From Paraphysoderma sedebokerense (taxonomy: Eukaryota > Blastocladiomycota > Physodermatomycetes > Physodermatales > Physodermataceae): a stretch of 64,000 bases of DNA. Shown here piece by piece: positions 25,537-37,953 of this stretch. The notes under the pieces are model-generated. The model did no database searches. It had not been told where the DNA came from and saw only the letters and a list, made by a program, of their open reading frames with translations. Every line of letters starts with the position of its first letter. The first letter of the stretch is position 1. A program made the position numbers and the translations under genes. The stretch is taken from assembly GCA_025602915.1 (NCBI GenBank), contig JAHLJZ010000027.1:62001-126000 (forward strand), in the 5' to 3' direction.

Positions 25537-26545
25537 ATGGCATCAGAAGTCCCCCATATACCGCAAGACAAAAAACAGCTCCGTGCTTGCATGTTGTGCG
25601 GCCTCGTCAAGGTTTGTAGTTCAGAGTTTTATCACTTGAAATGGTCGATAAAGGAACCCAGACACTATATGGCAATCTCGCAGCAAACAGTACATCAACC
25701 CAGCGGTTCTTTTGTCCATCAGAAATACTTCTATTAGACTTTTCATTCGATCCGATAATCCACTGTTGTTTTGCACTCCTAGTTCCTCATCCACCTTTTA
25801 CATCTTTCGCTTTTCATCTAATCCTTCACCCCACTTCCAACCTAACTCTTACTCCCTTGATGTTTCCGTAGAACGCTGTACAGTTTCGACGACAAGGTTG
25901 TGAAAATTGCGAAGAAATACTGCAGTTGAGAGGCTCCCAAGAAAAAGTCATGGAATGTACAACCTCAAATTTCGACGGGTATGTATTTCTCTTGTTCCAT
26001 CCTGCCTTGGCCGTGGGTTGAACAGTCAATATATATCGGTTTTTGTATTGTCTTGTTCAATTCTTAATAATTTGAATCTTATTTCTCTTTGTCTTTTTAC
26101 ATTTGTTTCCGCCAATGTGTGGACGTTACGACACCTTTCAACGATTGGTTATCGATCAAACGTACTCGTCTCTCTGTACGACCTTTCTTTCTCTGTTAAA
26201 ATGCAACGAAAACTCAACAACCACCAGTCTGGTGTCTTTGATGAATCCGAATGCAAGTTGGGTAGCCAAATGGCAAAGAGTTGGTAAGTTTGATCGGCTT
26301 GTCCTTTGCGACAACTTTGCTTGTTCTCCCCTACCACACTCGCACATAGTCGACGACTCTGTTCTCTCGTTGATCGTAATATCTGACTGGTATTCCATTC
26401 ACTTTTAGATAAATTCGTTCAAGGAATATACGCCATTCGAGTCGCAGGACGAGTCCCCGAGTACGTCGAAGAAGAGTTGCAAAGTCGCGGAATTACCTAT
26501 CGACCGAGAGATGGAAGTGCCGGTGGCATTGACACGATGGGTTAA
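25537..26545 (+). CDS. SPT4: Transcription elongation factor Spt4
   Basis: A small zinc protein that pairs with Spt5 (DSIF) on elongating RNA polymerase II. Four exons join in phase: 25537-25611, 25872-25978, 26228-26283, 26409-26545, giving 375 nt and 124 residues, the normal length. Zinc ligands are Cys18 and Cys21 (LRACMLCGLVK) and Cys35 and Cys38 (RRQGCENCEEIL). The Spt5-binding body includes MECTTSNFDGLVSLMNP and ASWVAKWQRVDKF, and it ends at RPRDGSAGGIDTMG. Intron 1 is 260 nt, intron 2 is 249 nt and intron 3 is 125 nt, long for this window. This is the only zinc-finger gene recognised here. Confidence 0.95.
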
Positions 26546-27637
26546 AAACCAAAACTTTCATTACATTCATTTCTTAATGGTTATCCTACGAGTTGGTATC
26601 GGTTTAAATCATCGTAGACTTTTGCAACGATTTTAAAAAAAGTGACAACAAAATTTGGTACCAACAGAGATACTCCACGTCGACAACCTCACAAAAACAC
26701 AAACCATCACACACTTCCTTCTTTTCCCTTCAAATCCCTATCCCCATATTTAAACTTCAAAATCATGTCCTCCCTTTCCTCCACACAATCACACACATCT
26801 CCACCGACAATTTTTCTCTCTTCCACCCTCCCACATTCTTTACCTCTCCTCCCAGGCTACTTCTTCCCAACCCATTGTATCACTCAAAATCCCAAAACCC
26901 ATACACCTCGATCAACTTGACGACTCGTGTTTGATTGTTTGCTACCCAACCCCTCTCTGTTTTGTATATACTCTAAACTCTACCCTTAAACTCAAAAATA
27001 CAATGTACCTCCACCTGTGCAAATCAAAACCTCATAACTTGAATATAATAATGTTACATCATGGTTGTAATCTGGATCAGTTGGATCACTTGTATCGTAT
27101 TCATCATTCAACCTGCGTTTGTAACTCAACATGAATCGACGATTTAACACGGTTCAATATAGTTTAGCAATCTAGCAAGTTAGTCTGGTCTTCAGTGATC
27201 TAGTTTAAATGGTTCTGGAGACCACGGTTCCTTCGTTTCACAGTTTCATCGATTTCATTGACTTCAAACGTAAAGTTGAAGGAAATGAAGAAACAGTGTA
27301 ATGTCCTCCAACTTATTACTTATTACGATTGCTACACGGTACCATCGTACCACGGACCATTTACATTAAGTTATGAAATTTCTTCACTGGTTAACCTTTG
27401 TGACAATTTGAATTTTCAATTTTTATTTTTTATTTATCCGACAATCCGACAATTTATTGTTGTCCTTAAACCATCGTACCGATACCCCCAAAAAGAACCG
27501 AAACCAAAGAACATCAAAGATTGAAAAAAGATGTAAGATTTAAAAGTTTTAAACGAAAACTAGAAATGACGAAAGAAAAAAAACAGTATGGAATGGTGTT
27601 GAAAATGGGAAAGAGTTTTGTTTGTGATTCAGGGAAT
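26546..27637. other. Intergenic region between convergent Spt4 and Sar1
   Basis: About 1.1 kb holding both 3' ends. The left part is C/A-rich with many CCCTCCC-like steps; the right part is AT-rich. No gene is recognised. Confidence 0.55.
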
Positions 27638-29047
27638 TTATATGTATTGAGATACCCATCGGAAACCTATATAATTTAAACGAAAGGAGAAAACAGAATG
27701 GTACAATCGCCGGTTAGAAATCGCTGTATTTTGATTTTTTGGTTTTATATAGTCAATGAGATTTTGAATGAACGAATACAATACCTTCACCGTACCCTTG
27801 TCTCATCACCACAGAACACATAAACACTTCAATAGGTCTAACATTGTTCAATTGTACTTTTCCTTTTCCTGTAGTTTGGTATAACCCCAACTGCATTCTT
27901 AATTCTTCTTCGGAGACGGCACCGGCGGCGTCGATTTTGTTACCGAGGATTAAAAAAGGGACTTTGGCGAGACCTTCGATGGAGAGGAGAGCCTGTATAG
28001 ATTATATAGATAGAATTTTTGAGAAAAATTGGAATTAGAATTTGGAGTTGTGGTTGGTTGAAGGATTTGAAAGGAAACGCGATATAGATATACGTACGTC
28101 TAGTTCGGCTTTACTTTCTGGTAATCTTTCTCTATCCGCCGCATCCACCAAGAACACAATCGCATTGACTTCAGGGAAATAATCTTTCCAAAGTCTTCGT
28201 GCTTGAGCGTGTCCACCCAAATCAAAAGTATTGAATCTCACGTTCCCAATGGAAAGTTCTTCCGATGCTATCATGTTGAGTCAACCGATCGAAATTGAGT
28301 TAGTTTAACGTTGAAAGAAACGTTTCCGATAAACATGAATGAAAATGGCAAGAAGTAAAGAGTGGAAAGAAAATGTAGACTCGTACTGGGATGTAATGTG
28401 GGTTGTAATGTCGCCAATCGATCGTTCTTCAACATATGTAAAAGTGTTGTTTTCCCTGCATTATCGAGACCCAAGAATAAAATCTTTGCATTCTTGTTCA
28501 CAAGACCTACAACATTCCATCAAAAAATACACCCAAAATATCAATCCCGAAACCAAACAATTCAAATAACAAGTTTGATAACAAATGTCCACCACCGAGT
28601 CGATACATTCGTTGAAAAGTCGATAATTCGTAAAAGTGGCGTCAAGTAAACGTTATATTGTCATTAAATAACCAAATAAAAAAACCAAAAGTTAGTCAAC
28701 ACATCCTCAAACCACCATGCATAACTTCCCTTTATAAAACCGTCATCCAAAGGCACCGAAACACCCGTCATCCAGGTACAAACCGACAACCACCAATCAA
28801 CCCGTTGTCTACCGATAACGAAATTACCATCCAACTTCAAACTTCCCCTTTGTATTCCACCAATCCGGTATACCTCTATTCAACAACACCCCATAATACC
28901 ATCACCATAACCGAACCATTATTCACTGTTTAAGACGAAACACGGATATGAACTAGACCACGAAACCGATTAAGAATGAAACAGCAAAAAGATAAAACAC
29001 AAACCAAGACTAGACAAGACGTCCCAAAACCAATTCACGATAAACAT
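27638..29047 (-). CDS. SAR1: Small GTPase Sar1 (COPII coat assembly)
   Basis: Starts COPII vesicle budding from the endoplasmic reticulum. Five exons were resolved: 29005-29047, 28387-28506, 28098-28267, 27785-27992, 27638-27666, giving 570 nt and 189 residues, the family length. Exon 1 encodes the amphipathic helix [15 protein letters not shown] that inserts in the ER membrane, and exon 5 is only 29 nt and encodes the end FRWVSQYI. Motifs are the P-loop GLDNAGKT, the Thr of [23 protein letters not shown] (switch II), NKID and [17 protein letters not shown]. Both tiny terminal exons are needed; without exon 5 the frame runs into an unrelated tail. Intron 1 is long (498 nt). Confidence 0.95.
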
Positions 29048-29745
29048 GGTTACGTTTTATTGTGTTGTGAAGATATATATAAGAGTTTACGAAAGAAATA
29101 AAGGCCAAAAAGACTCGTTGGTGGTTTTGGAAAGTGGAATCTATGTTATTTGAATGGCAATGGGGCTGGAGTGCGTTCCTTTTGCTTTGCTGGCAAAACT
29201 TTGAAATTTCAAGAAATCGGGGCGGACAACAAAACGGGGCGGAAATTAGGTCACGTGGATATAATAGTTGTTATTTAATATTTGACATTGACATTCATTC
29301 CGCAATTCCGCATATTTTTTGTGTAATTTGTAATTCAAACAATAGCATGCTGCTAAAGTAGATTACAAGTCGTTGAAAATAACAGTTGGGGAGGCATAGT
29401 TTGTTACGGTGCTAGTTCTGGTCATTGATTCCTAGAAAGTGATTGGAAACTTTAGAACCGCGTTTAGACTGGATAACCAGTCTAGTCTTACTCACTAGGT
29501 TTTCGTTTGCTGAAAAGGTGTTAGACAAATTGTAATTATCATTTAACTGTTTATTTTGTTAATACAATATTGTTGGTGTGTTTAAAAAGTATATATACAA
29601 TTTTACAAGAACAAATTACCAATATGTTGTAAGGAGCCTCACAAGTACAGGTTTTTTATACACCGTTTTCATCAATGTTTAATTTGCTTAGACTTTAACA
29701 TCAAGGTATGGAACATATTAGACGAGGAGTTTCCTACGAAAGGGG
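29048..29745. other. Sar1 promoter and Atg1 3' flank
   Basis: About 700 bases between two minus-strand genes. A CACGTG site lies at 29252-29257, 205 bases upstream of the Sar1 ATG. The rest is AT-rich and featureless. Confidence 0.5.
29252..29257. promoter_or_regulatory. CACGTG (E-box) site upstream of Sar1
   Basis: The core is preceded by T (TCACGTG). It is one of five such hexamers found in noncoding DNA of this window. Confidence 0.3.
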
Positions 29746-32700
29746 TTACCCTAACTTCTCGAATCCATGTTCCAATTCGATTTCATTTTCGAGTTGTGAA
29801 ATCTTTCGTTCAACACTGGAGTTTCGATTCGCGACAGAGGCGATATCTGTAATATCCAACAAGAGAACAGTGTCGGTTAATTACCATGCCGCAACAGAAA
29901 CACAAGAACCTTGGAACAAGTGCGGAGATAGTGAAAGTAAAAACTACAACGTACATTTCATAACCATCATTTTTCTTTCCTCGTCATCGGGATCACGAGT
30001 CTCTTCTTGATCGTCATTAAGATCTGTGTCATGTTTACCGGAATCCAACATTACAGATTCCAAACACCCCATGGCGATGGTATACATTTTTTTGCAATTT
30101 TTCAAATCGCATATTGATAATGTCGGTGAAAGCTCTCTAGTAGCGGCTCGACGAGACTGATAACAAACGTAATCAAATTCAAAAGTCGATTAGAGCAGGA
30201 ACGGGAATATAATTCATTGAAGAAACCGAAACATACCATTTGAACAGCTTTGTCCACCAACACTTGTTCCACGTCAAGATTCATTTCTTCACCACCAAAC
30301 GCCCATTCAATCCATAAACTTTCCAAGACGTCTTCCTCAATCACCCGAGCCGGATTTTGATTCCGACAGTGTACCGGGCTCACGAATATATCATTCGGAT
30401 CGTCAAAGGATGGAGAAGTTTTCTTTCTTATAATTTCTGCATTCTCAAGAGAATAATTGTACAAGTGTCGAATGTATTGAATTGCTGTATTCAAAAATTC
30501 GGAATATTAGTCATATGATACTTTCAAAATGAAGTTGATATGAAAGTAACATACCCATCCCCATCTCGACACCAATGGGTGCATTTTTATTTACATCTTC
30601 CCACCCATTCTTCACCAATTCCAAGGCACTCTTCAATATCTCCAAGACACGGAGATACAATTCCCACGTCACGTTACCATCTTGATACGCTCTTCTAATC
30701 TTGGTTTTCCTTTCTGTTTCAGGATCAGTTTTGTGTTGTGAACCAGTCAAGTTCGACAAGTCGGAAATCGAAGCAACAGACTGCATGGCATCAGAATACA
30801 TTTCATCAGCGATTTGAGCAACGCTCCAAGCTCTTTTGATGATTGTCTGGAGCGTCGGTAGAATAGATTCGATCTGTGGATGATGGTGATGGTGATGGTG
30901 TGATGGCTGACGATTTTCTTTATTGGATGATGACCCAGATTTTTCTGGAACGAGGTTGACAAAATCTGGTGGTATATCCGAAACAGAGACGGAATAAGTC
31001 GAGGATAACCAGAACGTGGCTTTCGAGTTTCCGGTTGAACCTGGTGATGAGTTGGACTCTTCAGTCTTTATTCTACTGGAGATCAATTCGCTATTTCTGA
31101 GACTTGACCCTTTCCTGTTCCTAGCAAAGGGTGGAACAGGATTCATCGCAGCTGTCGACGATACGGAATGGGAACCGCCGATAATTCCAATTGATGCAGC
31201 AACAGCTGAAACACCGGTCACCAGCTTTCCGAGAGCGTTCGACGTTGTGTTGGTGATGTTGGTTAGCTCAAGCAGGGATGGCTTTCGTTGAGGTTGACGC
31301 GCATAAGGCAATGCATGGGACATTTGTTGAAGAGACGAAGAAGGCGATGGAGAAGATGATAAAGAAGGATACTGCATAAGATTTTTAACAGTCGTAGATC
31401 CTTGAGGTCGAGATCTTGCGTTGATATTGGCGGGGTAAGATGAGGTCGAAAACTTGGTGGCAAACGGGAATGAATAGAGCGATGTATTTGGGGAATGAGT
31501 TGGTGAAGGACTGGTGGAAAGCGCTATGATCAAAAACATTGATTAGTTACAATGATTCCCCAGCTCAACGGTATTAAGAAACTATAACGATTCACAAACC
31601 ATCAGCCAAAGCATTCACTTCAACGGCATCTTTTTCTACCAAAACGTAATCTCTTTCGTTCATTCTGTCACGGTCTTTCGCAGTGTTCTTTTCTTTCAGA
31701 CTTCCCCTTCGCGACACAGTGGGTGAAGCCAATTTGGGTTGAAAGTTTGGAAAATCAGGACTTCCCCCTAGACTGAGCTGCATATTTTGTACCGAACTTT
31801 GACGTCGAACGGTGGATGCAGTAATCGAGGACGCAAGAGGAATACTCGCTGGTTGCGACGGTTGCCGATGTGGGATTAAAGCAGGTCTGGAAAATACGGA
31901 TCAACTTTTAGTACTTCTACCGAGTAGAACTCAAATCCTGAAGTAAGAAAAGACCAAATTACCTTCCGACACCAGCGTTCCCAAAGCTGCTAGCTCTCCC
32001 ACGGCGCTGATTGCCATAATATCCTAATCCAGATCCCACGCTCCTTGGCGAATTGAACAATAACAAATCAGAATTACTCCCACCAGGCGCTCTTCCTTCA
32101 AATCCAGCAGCCTCTCGATCGAGCCCATTGTCTTTATCAGCAAATTCGTAATTAATTGTATTCGGTCCATCAGCCTCCTGTTGAAGTAAATAAGCATTTG
32201 GGTCACCTTCGATATCTGCGTCCACGTAACAGTATTTGGGTGAAAACGAGGCGGAATATTGCGTGCTTCCTCGTGAATTCGGAAAAGGATACTGATTGGT
32301 GTACATGTAGGGGTTTGTGGAAGGAGAGAAGGACGGGGTAATAATTGGAATCTGCTGAAGGTTAGTGGTATTATAGTATGATATGCGGTTTGAACGCTGA
32401 TAAGGCGGTTGAGGTTGAATACTTGAGTGTCGGGGTACTGGGATCGGGACAGGTAAGGAAGGAGTCGGAGTTTGTGCCGGAATCTGTAACTTCTGCGGTG
32501 CTGAAGACGCAGCGGTTGAACTTCCTTGATGAAAATGAGAATTGGGAGTGGGTATCTGTATCGGTGTTGTATTCGAATTTGAACGGTCAGAAGTCATTTT
32601 TGGGGGATTCTCATCCAGAGTCACAGACTGTCGTAGTGGCGAAGAATGAACTGGCGTCACGGACGATGAGCCAAACTGGGATATTCGGCGGAGAGATCGT

Positions 32701-34382
32701 GGTGAGGGCGGTGAAGTCGTCGAAAGAGGGGATTCAGTTGGTGCGGATGCAGATATCGGGGGTTGGGTACTACTTGGAGGATGCGTTGTTGATTGATTGT
32801 AATGTCTCGATTTTGATTCGTTCATCTCCATAGTAAGTGCAGACTTCGGCCGATTGTCGTTGTCTAGAACCTCATGGTTATCGTTTTCCAAACGTCGAGA
32901 TTGTTGAGAGTAACCACCGCTGGCACTATTTTTACAACTGACTCGCCACCACCTCACTTTTTCGCTTAATTCCCTTGCTTCCACTAAGCTGGGATGCATA
33001 AAGAACTCCTCAAACGATATCCTTTCAATAGGATTTTGCTTCAACAATCGTTTCATAAGATTAACCAGACCGGAATCGACATATTTTTTGCAGACTTGTC
33101 CATCGTCTGGCGTACTCTGGACTTCAACTGGTTCTCCCTCTTCAGGAACGGCACCTTTAGGAAAGCGAATTTTGTCTTTCCCTTTGGATATCTTCTTCAC
33201 CAGCTCTACGTGATTACTAGCCCGATACGGAACCTTTCCAAATAACGACTCAAATAGCACCGTTCCGACACTCCATAAATCCGCTTTGGAATCGTACTTT
33301 TCGTATCGCAATATTTCGGGAGCCATGTACAATGGTGAACCACAAAGCGTTTCAGCCAAGGAAGTTGGTGTCGACAAATATCGGGCGAACCCAAAATCGG
33401 CGAGTTTCAGAATAGGAAGGTGATGAAGAACCTGGAGGATTGCCGGTTGAGGAAGGAATGAAGAAGTATCATGGCGGGAATGAATGGAAGATTGTAGAAT
33501 AGTAGAGGAAGAAGGTTGCGAGAATGAATAAAGAGTAACAGGAGGTTCGGGCGGTGGCGTAAACGGCGGCGGATGTAGGAGCAGATTTTGCGGTTTCAAG
33601 TCTCGATGTATCAAGTTATGTGATCGTAAGAATTCAAGTGCAGACGCTAAAACAAAACTGTCAGTATTGTTATTACAATAAAATATGACAATTCAAAGGC
33701 TGCATCTGCCAGAAGAACTGTTTTTTGATAAATGGATGAGACGAGATACCTAATTGCCCCAAAAAGTACTTCACAACTACTTCATCCAAGCCACCCCAAA
33801 TTCCAGCGATATTTAAATCCTCGAGATCTAGTTTTCCTCCGCCATCGACCGTTTCAATCATACTTTGTATATCAAACCCCTTTGCCACTCTCCTTTTCAC
33901 GGTATCGGGAGTATCTGCTGTTGTTCCGTCCTTTGCAGCGGACAACCCCCGCAAGCCTTTCAGTTTGATAAATCCACTTAAATCACCCCATGCACACCAT
34001 TCCATCACTAGGTATACTGTCTTTTCTGTTTTTTCCCAGGCAAGCAGGTTAACGACATTGTCATGGGATAGAGTCGACATTTTCTGGAGAATTTGAATCT
34101 CTGACTGCAAATTTTGCAACAGTTTTTTGTTCAATTTCGATAAATTGATAGCTTTCACGGCCACTGTCCCCTGTGGTGGATTCTATTACCGGAAAGAAGC
34201 GGTAAGAAATGACAGGATGTCAATTTGTCAGTACGAACGCCCTGTATATCCATTTTGGCAGATGGCAAAAGGGTTATTGTTACCTTTGAAACCCCCTTAT
34301 AGACGACAGCAAAGGAGCCTTTTCCAATTTCTTCCTGGACGATATAATCCTGCATTGCAATGGGTTCTTGGGATGCTGCCAT
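29746..34382 (-). CDS. ATG1: Autophagy-initiating Ser/Thr kinase Atg1 (ULK family)
   Basis: Atg1 with Atg13 and Atg17-type scaffolds starts autophagosome formation. Eight exons: 34284-34382, 33750-34170, 31963-33646, 31600-31886, 30555-31523, 30237-30484, 29955-30156, 29746-29846; 4,011 nt and 1,336 residues, large for the family. Kinase motifs: [14 protein letters not shown], the VAVKAI lysine, [21 protein letters not shown] and [17 protein letters not shown]. Two inserts sit in the kinase domain: about 60 residues before helix E (after IKLKGLRG) and about 45 Pro/Ser-rich residues between HRDLKPQN and DFG. After a long disordered linker comes [15 protein letters not shown], matching the Atg8-interacting motif site of yeast Atg1. 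The C-terminal helices ([20 protein letters not shown] and onward) fit the tandem MIT domain that binds Atg13. The final exon (ending HGFEKLG) is preferred over a read-on stop just after MKCTL. Confidence 0.95.
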
Positions 34383-35021
34383 AACTGCAACTATAATTCA
34401 CTTTGGACGGAGAGCACAAGAACGAGGTAATTTGCAGCTAGAATGCCATATACTGGGTATGAAGATACCGGCAATGCAGTAGACAGCAGTGGGATAACAG
34501 TATATTTAATGCAAAGGGTATGTCTAATATAAGAGCGATGCAGAGAGGAATGAGGTGCGGCCTCTGCTCTGGGCAAGGGAACGAGCGAATCCCATTGTTC
34601 GGCCCGGCTCCATTTTAAGCTCAATCTGGCACGACATTGCCTCATTCAGAGAATGATATCAAACGCAGCTGGATTACAGACATTCCGCATTCCTGTGCCT
34701 CTGTATTGCCCGTTGAAATAATTCTTTAATAATACATCTAAATGATGCCCATCCCTTTCGCCCTCCAGTGGTGAAATCTTGACGGTATCTTATCGCACCA
34801 GGGAAAAGTCACGCAATTTAGTTGACGACCGAGTGACTTCCAATCACATGACGCAATCTTGTGACATATTTGAACCGAATTTGCAATCAATCTCCAATAT
34901 TGGCAAAGCTTAGAAATCAAATGTATATTTAATTCTTGGCCTTTAACAACGGTTAAATGACATAAAGATCTCAAAATCGGCTGAGTTGCACTGTTCATGT
35001 GAATTGATATTGTATCTATAA
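34383..35021. other. Atg1 promoter region
   Basis: About 640 bases between two minus-strand genes. A locally GC-richer stretch lies at about 34555-34640. Open frames are short and lack protein character. No motif stands out. Confidence 0.5.
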
Positions 35022-37111
35022 TTACACTGCCAGCCCTTGGCTCCATTTCACTAAATCCTCTATCTCACCGTCATGACCACAAATAATATTATCTAAATCT
35101 ATCCCATCTGACCATCCTGTCAAATCAACTTCGCGGGAGCCGATATAGGCATCATTACTAGTGCTTCGCTTTTGTTCATTTATTTCGTTTTCCTTTTTGG
35201 AAGCTGAAAAAATCTGGATTTAGTTTCAACGTTCTTCTCATCCGTTATTGACTGACTGCCTAGAGATTGATTTCCTGGAGACACCGCATCACTAGATCTC
35301 AACAATTGGCTTGCTGTGAATTCATCAAGACTCGATTGAGTTTCAATTAATTTCTCCTCCGTCATCAATAGATTGCGCATAGATTCACCTTCGCGTTTAA
35401 TAAGCTCGCGAGCTTCACTGGCGATAACGTCATGATTCGCTTCATTCCGCGTTCGAGCTCGAACTTTTTCCTCATTTGTAAATAACTTGTCGCCTCTGCT
35501 GCATTTCATCGTACCCGCATTGTTTGAACCTTTTGATGGCCGAGATTGCCGTTTCTTTTGGGTGCGCTTGTAGTCCATTGCAGTTTCAACGTACGGGTAG
35601 ACTCCAATTGGCGGATAGAACGACGATTTTTGGGCCTCGACAGTCAGCTCGGAGTCTCCTGACGGATCTTCATTCAAGGGCTGAGGTGATGCTGTCAGAC
35701 ATCCTGTGACAATTAAACGGAAGCAAATTTGATCAATAAATATCATGTTTCCATGTTCAGTCAAAAACTTACCACTCTTGGTCAGATTTTGGACGCGGGA
35801 CTCAAAACAGGTTCTTTCGACCTGTTGAATTAAGCTCTTCACAATCTTCTCCCTCTCCCTTCCCATTTTCTTCTCCTTACTTCCATTCTGTAATTTAAAT
35901 ACACATTTTCCAGAATCAGGTACAGTTGTTGCCAGACTCTGCCAAGTCTCAAAGTAGGTCTCGTAATTCACTCTTTGAACTTTCGGTTTTGGTTCCTTCG
36001 ATGATGACGGAGGTGCATGCTGATCTGCTGGTTGTGATGTCTGAAACCGGTGATTCGGCGGTGTGAGAGATTTTGTCAAAGGAAGACCCACTATAAAATC
36101 AATAATATTAGAAATAGTGAATATTGCAATATTATCAGAAACAAGACAAATAGGCTTGGAGGAACCGTCAATTATCAACGATGCATACCGCTAACCATCC
36201 GACTATTCACCATGCAATCTCTCACGATTTGTTCAAATAATCGCGGTTTACTTATATAACATTCGGCGGCATTTTCATTCATCACCGCATTTTTGCAGTC
36301 ATCGTTATCATCTACGATTGGTTCCACTAAAATCTGTTGAATCATAATCAATAGCGAAGACACCGATAGAGAGCGATCCCAACGCGAAGGATGTAACAAT
36401 GGATGATGTAGGAGACCTGTTTGTGTAGAAACTGATGCAATCATATCTTAAAACACAGATAATACAAGCAAATAATGCGGAGCATGAAATGGAGAGACTT
36501 ACTATTAGGATGGAACGGAATTGTCAAGAAGACGACCCTTGGTGGAACTTCATCAAACCCTTCATCAAAGGATAACTCTATCTTCAATATACCGCCTGCG
36601 CTTCGATTGTTCACAATTCAATTCATTGCCCCCATTACACCCATTATGGTCAAAAAAAATATTCAATCCAAAAAGTACAAATTGAAGATGGTTACGTTAA
36701 CTCACTTCGTACACAAGGACGTCAAAAGTAGTCAATCAATATCAGATTAGACAAACCTTCCCAATACGATCCTTTGAGACTTTCCAAAGTTACATCCCAT
36801 ATCATAATGTTATCAGTTGCAGGCTCAGCTTTTATCCCCTACCACCCATATAACGTGAAGTAGTTGATTGTCAAGTTTAATGATTGATTTGCAGGCAGAG
36901 ATTTTCGGTTTTCGTCCATTTTGAATATACAGTTGGTATCAGAAATGTAGATGTTAAAAAGATATTTGTTCAAATGAATTGTGAATATCTGGCTTTTACA
37001 TTGAGACGATAATGAGGAATGAGAAATGAACGAATGAGAGGTTACCCAAGGTTGATCTCTGTTCAAGTTGTATAGTTCCCTTGTTAACAATGCGGCAGCT
37101 CTTGATTGCAT
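35022..37111 (-). CDS. UBE2U-like ubiquitin-conjugating (E2-fold) protein lacking the catalytic Cys
   Basis: Seven exons: 37046-37111, 36757-36838, 36503-36595, 36189-36446, 35773-36090, 35257-35703, 35022-35203; 1,446 nt and 481 residues. The first 150 or so residues form an E2 core closest to animal UBE2U: MQSRAAALLTRELYNLNRDQ, MIWDVTLESLKGSYWEGGIL, then PPRVVFLTIPFHPN with the intact HPN motif. UBE2U has a TGQPCID active site about eight residues later; here the matching stretch reads TQTGLLHHPLL with no cysteine within 45 residues. The protein should therefore bind but not form a thioester, like UEV proteins (inference). A 330-residue tail is charged and mostly disordered and ends in an acidic stretch (WSDGIDLDNIICGHDGEIED). 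The last exon depends on a 53-nt intron; reading on instead gives a shorter end at 35180. One intron uses an AAG acceptor. Confidence 0.8.
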
Positions 37112-37953
37112 TGTGAAGAAAATTATCTCAAAGCAAGGATTTTAATGGTTTATTACTGACCTGAAGAGAGGGCAGAGATCGCATTCGCAGTTAACTTGAT
37201 AATGCACGTTCTCCATTTGACAGGGGTTATGCAATACCGTGCAACTTAATGATAAAGGAACCATCAATTTGAAATCAAATTGAAATCGATTTCTCAGAAA
37301 TATGAGCTGACATGTTCCCACTCATTTTACCCACGTATGTGTATCACTGCACCTTCTTTCCTTTATCAGATCTCCTTTTCCTATTACATTCGTCCGCCAA
37401 AATCAAAGAAAAATGGACTCGAGATACCTCTCGACTTTGTGAATAGTTTATGCGTGAAACGACGCAAGAGGAACCGCTTCAATCAAATTCTTATGTCCTA
37501 GTGCATTCGCTTCCCTCCTACTCAATTTCCGACTTACCAAATGAAAAATGGCCAGAAAGAGAGCAAATGAGACGCATGTGTGACGTCTCAAGGAACGACC
37601 ACGGAACGTACAAATGTCTTCGAACTTCCTACGATCGCATCGGATGCACCTTCACAAGAATAAGATTGAGTATATCCGAATGAACATGGCATCGTGACTG
37701 CTTCTAGCCCGATCGAAATAGCGGCAACTAATGGCCACTGATTGATATCTTCATGGTTAACCTTTATGAGTGAATGTTGGAATGCCAGTTGCGGAATTGT
37801 ACGCTCAATCAATTACAGCAATCTATTCGATGGTTTCGTATAATACACCATGCAATCTATAATACATTTTCAATCCAAACAGAACCAAAACTCCTTTAAA
37901 GTTAGAAGTCTTCACCAATTAAGGAGTCCTGATCGTATCTCGCCTTACGTACT
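37112..37953. other. Intergenic region with an unassigned 77-codon open frame
   Basis: About 840 bases upstream of the E2-like gene. A plus-strand frame with a true ATG (37450-37683, starting MRETTQEEPLQSNSYV) has mixed composition and four cysteines but matches nothing known to me, and its neighbourhood gives no support. It is recorded as a possible small gene only. Confidence 0.25.

Noticed and set aside
26642-26920. A Pro/Thr/Ser-rich open frame downstream of Spt4.
   Set aside because: It has no ATG start in frame at its beginning, its composition follows the C/A-rich DNA, and it lies where the Spt4 3' untranslated region is expected.
27745-27790. An odd Sar1 C-terminus read directly through from exon 4 (VFVHSKSH).
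   Set aside because: A 29-nt fifth exon at 27638-27666 restores the conserved ending FRWVSQYI in phase.
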